Positions 1 through 5,378 of a stretch of DNA of 11,878 nt are shown here, piece after piece. The stretch is from Sphingobacterium sp. (GTDB lineage: Bacteria; Bacteroidota; Bacteroidia; Sphingobacteriales; Sphingobacteriaceae). The notes under the pieces are model-generated. The model saw nothing but the letters and a program-made list of their open reading frames with translations. It was not told where the DNA came from and searched no databases. Location: contig JASLCA010000052.1 in assembly GCA_030146225.1 (NCBI GenBank), positions 1-11,878 of the forward strand, in the 5' to 3' direction. Every line of letters starts with the position of its first letter. The first letter of the stretch is position 1. A program made the translations under genes and the position numbers.

Positions 1-1364
1 CTGCCTGCAACATCAAGTTGGCAGGTTTCTCGAACGCTTTTTACGCCCATTTGGGCATTGCAGTGCAGGCTCTCTGAATCCTTAAAGCGCAGTTCTTGTC
101 GCTTTCTAGCGCTTATTATGCGTGCGCGTATGCTTTCACTCTTCTCGGTGGTTTCTTGGCTGGATAGCTCTTTAAAGGCTACTGGTGTTACCTCTACATG
201 GAGGTCTATGCGGTCCAACAGTGGTCCTGAAATTTTACTGAGGTAGCGCTTGACTATTCCGGCTCCGCAGACGCATTCCTTTTCAGGATGATTGTAGTAG
301 CCACAGGGACAGGGGTTCATAGCGGCCACAAGCATAAAGCTCGCAGGATAGTTTACTGAAAATTTTGCGCGGGAAATATTGATGCTTCTTAATTCTAAAG
401 GCTGGCGTAGCACCTCGAGCACTGATCGTTGAAATTCTGGAAGTTCATCCAAGAATAAAATGCCATGATGTGCGAGTGAGATTTCTCCAGGTTGTGGGGT
501 TGTGCCTCCTCCGACCAGGGCTACATTGGAAGTGGTGTGATGCGGTGCGCGGAAGGGCCGAGCTGTCATTAAGGCTATGTTGTTTTTGAGTTGACCTGCT
601 ACGGAATGAATTTTGGTGGTCTCTAAGGATTCTTGTAAGGTAAGGGGGGGTAGGATGCTGGGGAGTCGCTTGGCGAGCATGGTTTTGCCTGAGCCGGGTG
701 GTCCAATTAATATTATATTATGCCCTCCTGCGGCAGCAATTTCCAAGGCTCGCTTGATGTTTTCTTGCCCTTTCACATCTGAAAAGTCTATATCATAGGG
801 GTTCTGGTAGGTTGAGAACTCCTTTTCTAAGTCTATACGTACGGGGGAGATCTGCTCCGTTTGCTCGCATATTGCTATGAGTTCTTGAAGATTCCTTACG
901 GGAAAGACATCTAAGCCCGCGACTACCGCTGCCTCTCGGGTGTTTGACTCGGGGAGGATAATGCCTTTAAAGCCATCTTTTTGGGCTTGGATAGCGGAGG
1001 GCAAGGCTCCTTTTATGGCTTGAATCGTACCATCTAGCGAGAGCTCGCCCATAATTAGGTAATCACTGCTATAATCTCCTTTTAACTGGCCTGAGGCTGC
1101 TAATATACCAAGGGCTATGGCCAGATCATAGGCTGAACCCTCCTTGCGGATGTCCGCAGGTGCCAAGTTGACTACTATTTTTTGCCTAGGCATCCGATAG
1201 CCGGTAGTCATTATGGCACTTTCTATGCGTTGTAGACTTTCTTTTACCGTATTGTCTGGCAAGCCTACAATGTAATATCGAGTGCCGGTCGACACATTTA
1301 CTTCTACGGTTATTGTGGTTGCTTCTATCCCATAAACGGAACTACTATAGGTTTTTACAAGCAT
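1..1364 (-). CDS. YifB/ComM family Mg-chelatase-like AAA+ ATPase, 3' end cut by window edge
   Basis: This reading frame runs from ATG at 1364 to the left edge without a stop and gives 454 residues. The family is usually about 510 residues, so roughly the last 50-60 are missing. Visible parts: an N-terminal Lon-protease-like (ChlI) domain with GLPDNTVKESLQRI near 34-47 and VVNLAPADIRKEG near 64-76; Walker A GPPGSGKT at 221-228; FRAPHHTTSN at 271-280; Walker B ILFLDELPE at 302-310; a Cys cluster (C352, C354, C364, C366) after AAMN; and sensor-region LLDRIDLHV at 382-390. Family knowledge: ComM, the homologue studied in transforming bacteria, is a hexameric helicase promoting branch migration when incoming DNA is integrated. 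The role of YifB in Bacteroidota is not established. It is transcribed away from the YtxH gene and has a plausible promoter just upstream. Family identity is secure; function is inferred. Confidence 0.95.
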   Translation of the reverse strand, partial: MLVKTYSSSVYGIEATTITVEVNVSTGTRYYIVGLPDNTVKESLQRIESAIMTTGYRMPRQKIVVNLAPADIRKEGSAYDLAIALGILAASGQLKGDYSSDYLIMGELSLDGTIQAIKGALPSAIQAQKDGFKGIILPESNTREAAVVAGLDVFPVRNLQELIAICEQTEQISPVRIDLEKEFSTYQNPYDIDFSDVKGQENIKRALEIAAAGGHNIILIGPPGSGKTMLAKRLPSILPPLTLQESLETTKIHSVAGQLKNNIALMTARPFRAPHHTTSNVALVGGGTTPQPGEISLAHHGILFLDELPEFQRSVLEVLRQPLELRSINISRAKFSVNYPASFMLVAAMNPCPCGYYNHPEKECVCGAGIVKRYLSKISGPLLDRIDLHVEVTPVAFKELSSQETTEKSESIRARIISARKRQELRFKDSESLHCNAQMGVKSVRETCQLDVAG

Positions 1365-1387
1365 GGTTGCTTTGGAATTGGTTAGGT

Positions 1388-1418
1388 TAAAAATAGGTTA
1401 ATTTTCAGAGAAGTACAA
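1388..1418 (-). promoter_or_regulatory. Putative Bacteroidota promoter for the YifB gene
   Basis: On the minus strand TTG (1418-1416) is followed after 20 nt by TATTTTTA (1395-1388), one mismatch from TAnnTTTG. Transcription would start near 1381, leaving a leader of about 17 nt before ATG 1364. Pattern match only, in an A/T-rich spacer. Confidence 0.35.
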
Positions 1419-1531
1419 GGTCTTTCATTCAATTCGTGTTTGCTTTGGAAAGGTTTTTGTAGTATATTGAGACAACTCGTGCTGAGTATGCCATAAATAA
1501 AGGGCTGCTCAGAAACAAAATCACAAACGGC

Positions 1532-1548
1532 GTGTGTGTAGCACGCAC
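1532..1548 (+). promoter_or_regulatory. Leader hairpin upstream of the YtxH gene
   Basis: A 7-bp stem (GTGTGTG at 1532-1538 with CACGCAC at 1542-1548, one G-T wobble, loop TAG) sits 16 nt before the ATG at 1565. It is followed by an A/T-rich run and there is no Shine-Dalgarno. It could shape translation initiation or mRNA stability, or be incidental. The rest of the 200-nt gap shows no convincing promoter. The best candidate, TATATTG at 1463-1469 with TTTG at 1439-1442, departs from consensus. Confidence 0.3.
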
Positions 1549-1564
1549 AAAATAATATACTACT

Positions 1565-1834
1565 ATGAATGATAACGGTAAAATAGTAACAGCATTATTA
1601 GCAGGAGTAGCTGTTGGAGCGGTATTAGGCTTGTTGTTTGCTCCAGAAAAAGGTTCAGAAACGAGAGATAAAATCAATGAATCCCTTGCCGATCTGGGTG
1701 AAGCTATTAAAGAACGCGCAGAAGAACAGTTTGATCAGATTAATGATTTGAAGGAAAAATTGGTGTCTATTGTTAAATCTAAAGCATCCAAAATGGAAGT
1801 GGCTTTGGATGATGAGATTGAAGAACACGCTTAA
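1565..1834 (+). CDS. YtxH domain-containing small membrane protein
   Basis: This 89-residue protein has a short polar N-terminus and one Gly/Ala-rich membrane helix (about residues 7-25, ALLAGVAVGAVLGLLFAP). The characteristic APEKGSETR follows at 26-34, then a charged amphipathic helical tail (35-89) likely to form a coiled coil. This is the standard layout of YtxH proteins (PF12732), which are single-pass, cytosol-facing tail proteins linked to general or envelope stress in Firmicutes and common in Bacteroidota. The ATG at 1565 is preceded only by A/T-rich sequence, as is usual in this phylum. It heads a run of three small plus-strand genes, separated from the next by a strong hairpin. The molecular role is unknown; family membership is confident. 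Confidence 0.88.
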   Translation: MNDNGKIVTALLAGVAVGAVLGLLFAPEKGSETRDKINESLADLGEAIKERAEEQFDQINDLKEKLVSIVKSKASKMEVALDDEIEEHA

Positions 1835-1873
1835 TTGCGGGCCCAGTTAATTGTATAGATAACACGGTATAAG

Positions 1874-1904
1874 CTGAGGTCGTTCGAAAGTAGGACGACC
1901 TCGG
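1874..1904 (+). terminator. Strong intercistronic hairpin (terminator, attenuator or processing site)
   Basis: A ten-bp stem (1874-1883 with 1895-1904, one G-T pair) can be extended by two inner pairs to leave the 7-nt loop GAAAGTA. It lies 39 nt after the YtxH stop and ends 19 nt before the holin-family ATG at 1924. Only TTT follows, so it may be a partial terminator, attenuator or RNA-processing/stability element. I see no separate promoter between it and the next gene. Confidence 0.6.
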
Positions 1905-1923
1905 TTTCCAAAATAAATAATTC

Positions 1924-2337
1924 ATGGAAGACGAAAAATTCTCATTTAACGGCACTTTTCAAAAAGGGAAAGAGTATGTAGATACGCAGATTAAACTGGC
2001 GAAATTGAAGGCTATGGCAAAGGGATCAAGGGTCTTTGGGTCTGTTGTGCTTGATATTACGCGGCTTATTATCTGCTTGCTGGTGCTATTCTTCTTCTCC
2101 ATGGCATTAGGTTTTTTCCTAGGGGAGTTGTTACATAGTAATGCACTAGGGTTCTTTTTAACGGGATGTATCTTTTTATTCACCTTGTTAATTATTCGTC
2201 TATTGGAGCCTAGATTAGAAAACTTATTTAGGGATGCTATTATTCAGAAACTAACCCATAAGTGGGAAGATGATGAACCTAATAATCCGGATACAGTAAA
2301 AGCAGAAGAACATGAAGAGTACAAAGAGAATAAGTAA
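1924..2337 (+). CDS. Phage holin family / YqjE-like two-helix membrane protein
   Basis: This 137-residue protein has a charged N-terminus with an amphipathic stretch (about 12-40), two adjacent membrane helices (about 44-70 and 73-94) and an acidic hydrophilic C-terminus (115-137). This is the architecture of the 'phage holin family' proteins (holin superfamily III, DUF1469/YqjE group). These are chromosomal in most bacteria and are not lysis genes. There is no endolysin or phage gene nearby. The ATG at 1924 has no Shine-Dalgarno, but the reading frame starts cleanly after a hairpin. It overlaps the next gene by 26 nt, which argues for coupled expression. Its position after a YtxH gene fits a shared envelope or stress role; this is inferred from context. 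Confidence 0.8.
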   Translation: MEDEKFSFNGTFQKGKEYVDTQIKLAKLKAMAKGSRVFGSVVLDITRLIICLLVLFFFSMALGFFLGELLHSNALGFFLTGCIFLFTLLIIRLLEPRLENLFRDAIIQKLTHKWEDDEPNNPDTVKAEEHEEYKENK

Positions 2338-2830
2338 TTTACAAGAGTTGAAGCTAGAGATTGTGCGTATTGAACAATTGAAGGTAGAACAAGAAGCTTA
2401 TTTGTTGGATCAGTACCAGATGTTCAAGCATAAGATTGAGACACCACGTCGATTTTTTAGTGCGATAACCTCTGCTATTCCAGGGGGTGGGCTCTTAAAA
2501 GGTGTTGTGTCTGCGGTAGGAAAGGCATCTCGAAATGAAGATGCTGACTGGTTGACTCGTCTGCTGCAACTGGGAGCTCCCTTTGTGCTGAACTCCACCT
2601 TCCTACGTAATTCTGGATGGTTGAAAAAAGCACTTGTGCTGGTGGCTTCCGAAACGGCTATAGGCAAGGTGAATCAGGATAAGGTAACGGGCTTTCTGGG
2701 TAAAATCACGAGTTTTATTCGGCCTAAGAAAAAAAGGAAGAAGCGTAAGGAGGCTGAAGAGCAGGAGCTTGCGGCTATTGTGGACGAAAGCCCGGATTTC
2801 GGACTTCCGCCTAATAGTGAGTCTTTTTAA
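2312..2830 (+). CDS. Unrecognised basic helical protein of the YtxH-holin operon
   Basis: I do not recognise a named family for this 172-residue protein. Residues 8-45 look like a charged coiled-coil helix. Residues 49-70 contain a Gly-rich, weakly hydrophobic stretch (SAIPGGGLLKGVVSAVG), and 84-118 hold two amphipathic or hydrophobic helices. Residues 138-147 are strongly basic (PKKKRKKRKE), followed by an acidic tail. There is no signal peptide and no certain membrane span. The ATG at 2312 lies within the preceding gene (26-nt overlap), with a weak AGAAG just upstream; the next Met (residue 37) would remove the coiled coil. In position it resembles YqjK of the E. coli yqjD-yqjE-yqjK operon, also a small helical protein, but I cannot show homology. 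Its TAA overlaps the stop of the convergent fucose gene. Confidence 0.75.
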   Translation: MKSTKRISNLQELKLEIVRIEQLKVEQEAYLLDQYQMFKHKIETPRRFFSAITSAIPGGGLLKGVVSAVGKASRNEDADWLTRLLQLGAPFVLNSTFLRNSGWLKKALVLVASETAIGKVNQDKVTGFLGKITSFIRPKKKRKKRKEAEEQELAAIVDESPDFGLPPNSESF

Positions 2831-3759
2831 TCTACCTGCTTCTTTAAAAAATCTTGATATGCCAAGGCAATGCCTGCTTCTAGGCTTGTCTTGTGCATCC
2901 ATCCCAGCTGATGCAGCTTGCTGACATCCATAAGTTTACGGGGCGTGCCATCTGGCTTGCTGCTGTCAAAACTAAGATTTCCGGAATAGCCTAAAATCTT
3001 TTTGATAAGCAAGGCTAGGTCTTTAATACTGATGTCTTGTCCTACTCCAATATTAATAAATTGCTCCTCACTATAATTATTCATCAGGAAGACACAGGCT
3101 TCGCCTAAATCATCAGCGTACATAAGCTCGCGTAGCGGACTTCCGGTTCCCCAAATTACTACTTCTGGGCTATTGTTTTGCTTGGCTTCATGTATGCGTC
3201 GGATTAAGGCTGGCAGTACGTGGGAGTTTTCGGGGTGATAGTTGTCATTTATGCCATAGAGATTGGTAGGCATCACCGATATAAAGTCGCAACCATACTG
3301 TGCTCTAAAGGCTTCACAAAGCTTTATGCCTGCAATCTTGGCAATGGCGTATGGTTCATTTGTGGGCTCTAAGGTGCCGGTCAGTAGGTAGTCTTCTTTT
3401 AAGGGTTGTGGAGCTAGCTTGGGATAGATACAGCTGGAGCCCAAGAACAATAGTTTCTTAACTTGATGTACTTGACATTGTTGGATTACATTGTTCTGAA
3501 TTGCGAGATTTTCAAAGATAAAATCTGCTCTATACGTATTGTTGGCAATAATTCCACCTACTTTTGCCGCGGCTAGGAATACATATTCGGGCTTCTCCTG
3601 CTCAAAAAATTCTATTACGGCTTGTTGATTTCGGAGGTCTAATTCCTTGGAGCTGCGTAGCACAAGGTTTGTATAGCCTTGTTTTTCAAGGGTTCGAACA
3701 ATTGCCGAGCCTACCATGCCCCGATGGCCCGCTATGAATATTTTAGCTTCTTTTTCCAC
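2827..3759 (-). CDS. fcl: GDP-L-fucose synthase (GDP-4-keto-6-deoxymannose epimerase/reductase)
   Basis: This enzyme converts GDP-4-keto-6-deoxy-D-mannose to GDP-L-fucose with NADPH, the last step of the de novo pathway, supplying fucose for polysaccharides or glycoproteins. The 310-residue product is an extended SDR protein of normal family length. It has the Rossmann motif GHRGMVG at 11-17, AAAKVGGI at 63-70, GSSCIYP at 107-113 and YAIAK at 137-141. The catalytic set S108, C110, Y137, K141 and H180 matches E. coli Fcl (S107, C109, Y136, K140, H179) with a one-residue shift. Translation must start at GTG 3759: no in-frame ATG lies between an upstream stop and the Rossmann fold, and this start gives the expected N-terminus. 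The usual partner gmd is not in the window. Its stop overlaps that of the convergent upstream gene. Confidence 0.95.
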   Translation of the reverse strand: MEKEAKIFIAGHRGMVGSAIVRTLEKQGYTNLVLRSSKELDLRNQQAVIEFFEQEKPEYVFLAAAKVGGIIANNTYRADFIFENLAIQNNVIQQCQVHQVKKLLFLGSSCIYPKLAPQPLKEDYLLTGTLEPTNEPYAIAKIAGIKLCEAFRAQYGCDFISVMPTNLYGINDNYHPENSHVLPALIRRIHEAKQNNSPEVVIWGTGSPLRELMYADDLGEACVFLMNNYSEEQFINIGVGQDISIKDLALLIKKILGYSGNLSFDSSKPDGTPRKLMDVSKLHQLGWMHKTSLEAGIALAYQDFLKKQVD

Positions 3760-3767
3760 GTTAAAGT

Positions 3768-3798
3768 ATTGATTACTGCAAATATAAGGTTATTTTTG
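3768..3798 (+). promoter_or_regulatory. Putative promoter of trmB
   Basis: ATTG at 3768-3771 is followed after 19 nt by TATTTTTG at 3791-3798, matching both elements and the spacing of the Bacteroidota consensus. Transcription would begin around 3805, about 12 nt before ATG 3817. It interlocks with the divergent fcl promoter in the same 57-bp gap. Confidence 0.55.
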
Positions 3799-3806
3799 CG
3801 GACAAA
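3779..3806 (-). promoter_or_regulatory. Putative promoter of the GDP-fucose synthase gene
   Basis: On the minus strand TATATTTG (3786-3779) is a perfect TAnnTTTG element, with TTTG (3806-3803) 16 nt upstream, slightly closer than usual. Transcription would start near 3772, giving a leader of about 12 nt before the GTG start at 3759. It overlaps the oppositely directed trmB promoter. Confidence 0.45.
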
Positions 3807-3816
3807 TAATTAGAAA

Positions 3817-4464
3817 ATGGGTAAGGATAAGTTAAGGAAGTTTGCTGAGGTGTCTACATTTGAGAATGTAGTACAGCTAGATGCGGGAATGGCATTTAAG
3901 GGCAAATGGGCAGCTGAATTTTTTGGCAACAATAATCCAGTCATCTTAGAGTTGGCTTGTGGTAAAGGAGAGTATACGGTCAACCTTGCTAAGTTGTTTC
4001 CAGAGAAGAATTTTATTGGTGTGGATTACAAAGGCAATCGCATCTGGCGTGGGGCAAAAACAGCTTTAGAAGATGGCATCCGTAATGTGGGATTTCTGCG
4101 TATTCAAATTGAGACCATATTAGACCATTTTGCGGAAGGCGAGATTGACGAAATTTGGATTACCTTCCCAGATCCACAACCGCAGGATTCTCGGGAGAAG
4201 AAACGATTGACGAACCCTACTTTCTTGGCTAAATATAAGATCTTGCTTAAGCAAGGGGGAATTATGCATCTCAAGACTGATAATGATGGCTTCTATGCCT
4301 ATACTGTTGAACAGATTGAGGCCTTAGGTCTTCCAAAGTTTAAGGAGACAACGGATCTCTATAAGTCTGACTTGGTAGATCAGGTGCTTTCCATTAAGAC
4401 CTATTATGAGCGGAAATACCTTGCCGACAATAAAAACATTAACTATGTACAATGGAGCTTTTAA
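3817..4464 (+). CDS. trmB: tRNA (guanine-N7)-methyltransferase
   Basis: TrmB uses S-adenosylmethionine to methylate N7 of G46 in the tRNA variable loop, in the cytosol. The 215-residue product has the SAM-binding motif ELACGKGEY at 45-53 and the acidic GVD at 68-70. The family signature WITFPDPQP is at 114-122 and is followed by basic residues ending in KKRLTNP (128-134). Further conserved segments are LKTDN at 152-156 and the C-terminal TYYERKYL at 196-203. Length is normal, and the FPDPQ form (rather than FPDPW as in E. coli) is as I remember it from Bacteroidota proteins. The ATG at 3817 follows an A-rich leader with no Shine-Dalgarno and lies just downstream of a well-formed promoter. It is monocistronic: an intrinsic terminator overlaps its last codons. 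Confidence 0.96.
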   Translation: MGKDKLRKFAEVSTFENVVQLDAGMAFKGKWAAEFFGNNNPVILELACGKGEYTVNLAKLFPEKNFIGVDYKGNRIWRGAKTALEDGIRNVGFLRIQIETILDHFAEGEIDEIWITFPDPQPQDSREKKRLTNPTFLAKYKILLKQGGIMHLKTDNDGFYAYTVEQIEALGLPKFKETTDLYKSDLVDQVLSIKTYYERKYLADNKNINYVQWSF

Positions 4465-4478
4465 AGGCTCCATTTTTT
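4451..4478 (+). terminator. Intrinsic terminator overlapping the trmB stop codon
   Basis: AATGGAGC (4451-4458) pairs with GCTCCATT (4467-4474), extendable inwards by a few pairs, and a run of six T follows (4473-4478). The trmB TAA (4462-4464) lies in the loop or inner stem. It works in the plus direction; on the minus strand there is no T-run after the stem, so it is a poor terminator for the convergent RDD gene. Confidence 0.85.
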
Positions 4479-4482
4479 GTAG

Positions 4483-5211
4483 CTATCGATTTCTGAAGGT
4501 GTAGTAGTAGTCTTTAATTACACTGTCTATAAATTCTTCGGGTGGTATTTCTGGGCTAACGCCTAATATATGGGATAATTTATCGCGCAGGGCAAGGATT
4601 ATATTGTAGTCTTTGCGCTCGTATGCCTTGTGAAATATTTCTTTGATGCTGTTGGCGTCTTGATCGCTAAGGTTGATTACTTGAGGGAAGCGGACGCTAT
4701 GCTCGCGTGTAATCTCTTCAAAGAGGGTTTGCTGTAATGCGATGTCCGACTTGCTGCTGATTACGGCGGTATTGGCAGCTAGGTCTCCTATCCGCTGGGC
4801 TCGCTTGCTGATAATAATACTGCTTATGCCCAAGGCTCCAAGGCATAAGAATACATCGATGAGCATGCAGATCCAACGCATAAAGTATTGGTAGATGTCA
4901 GCTCTAGTGCCATCAATAGTTACTACTTTTATCTTTAAGAGCATTTTGCCAACTGTTTGCCCGCGAAAGAAGGTTTCCATAATTAGGGGGTAAAAGAAGC
5001 AGGGCAATAATAGCAAGGTATATATGCCGTAGGTTAACCAGAGGTCACTTTGCTTAAAAAGGTTGATGCTATTTAAGAAATAAAACACAAAGATGGAATA
5101 GCAGATAATTAGAAAATAATCTATTGCAAAGGCAAGCATTCTAGCGCCTAGTGTCGCTAGTTTATAATCAAATTGTACATTCTGTGCAGTATTAATCGGG
5201 AGCTTGTTCAT
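4483..5211 (-). CDS. RDD family membrane protein
   Basis: This 242-residue protein has an N-terminal RDD domain. LGARMLAFAIDYFLI (21-35) carries the conserved Arg 24 and Asp 31 at the start of the first membrane helix (about 27-47). A second helix spans about 60-80, then comes the signature FRGQTVGKMLLKIKVV (82-97). A third helix lies at about 113-135 with Arg 112 and Asp 119, and RIGDLAANTAVI (140-151) closes the domain. Residues 152-242 form a charged soluble tail, probably cytosolic. Family function is generally unknown; some RDD proteins have been linked to ion transport. RDD genes recur beside SpoIIM/MoxR/DUF58 clusters, and this one is divergent from such an operon, so a shared role is likely. 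The ATG at 5211 is a clear start. The gene ends 18 nt from the trmB stop. Confidence 0.9.
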   Translation of the reverse strand: MNKLPINTAQNVQFDYKLATLGARMLAFAIDYFLIICYSIFVFYFLNSINLFKQSDLWLTYGIYTLLLLPCFFYPLIMETFFRGQTVGKMLLKIKVVTIDGTRADIYQYFMRWICMLIDVFLCLGALGISSIIISKRAQRIGDLAANTAVISSKSDIALQQTLFEEITREHSVRFPQVINLSDQDANSIKEIFHKAYERKDYNIILALRDKLSHILGVSPEIPPEEFIDSVIKDYYYTFRNR

Positions 5212-5240
5212 CTAATAAGCAGCTTGTTTCTATACCTCGT

Positions 5241-5268
5241 TTGCCTGTTTTTGGGCAAGTTAATTAAC
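5241..5268. promoter_or_regulatory. Small hairpin and 10-bp palindrome in the RDD/SpoIIM divergent gap
   Basis: TTGCC (5241-5245) pairs with GGCAA (5254-5258) around a T-rich loop, followed directly by the perfect palindrome GTTAATTAAC (5259-5268). They lie 30-57 nt upstream of the RDD start and 59 nt or more upstream of the operon promoter. They could be a regulator site serving both directions, or chance structure in A/T-rich DNA. I find no convincing promoter for the RDD gene. Confidence 0.25.
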
Positions 5269-5323
5269 GTTTAAGAGTAGCTTTCGCAGACTCTAAATTA
5301 CTTTTTATATCTGACTATTGGTA

Positions 5324-5354
5324 TTGTTTGTGAATGATATTTTTTTTAAGTTTG
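5324..5354 (+). promoter_or_regulatory. Promoter of the six-gene MoxR/DUF58 operon
   Basis: TTG at 5324-5326 is followed after 20 nt by a perfect -7 element TAAGTTTG (5347-5354). Transcription would begin around 5361, 18 nt before the ATG at 5379. This is the best promoter-like sequence in the 167-nt gap and it helps to decide the start of the first gene. Confidence 0.6.
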
Positions 5355-5378
5355 AATAGGCTGTTAGGTATCTTAAAT

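Noticed and set aside
613..798. Plus-strand frame inside the YifB gene
   Set aside because: It is antisense to the Walker A region of a clear AAA+ ATPase and has no recognisable features of its own.
1429..1677. Minus-strand frame of 82 codons overlapping the YtxH gene
   Set aside because: It lies antisense to a recognised gene and its leader, and its composition shows no family features.
1924..2337. A prophage lysis gene, from the holin-family resemblance
   Set aside because: No endolysin, structural or integrase gene is nearby; chromosomal YqjE-like proteins share this name and layout.
2723..2752. PKKKRK resembling a eukaryotic nuclear localisation signal
   Set aside because: A polybasic run in a bacterial protein within a bacterial operon; more simply explained by nucleic acid or lipid contact.
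5334..5378. A 15-residue N-terminal extension of the SpoIIM-like protein
   Set aside because: It would start inside the promoter spacer, adds an atypical hydrophobic leader, and ATG 5379 gives the expected N-terminus.
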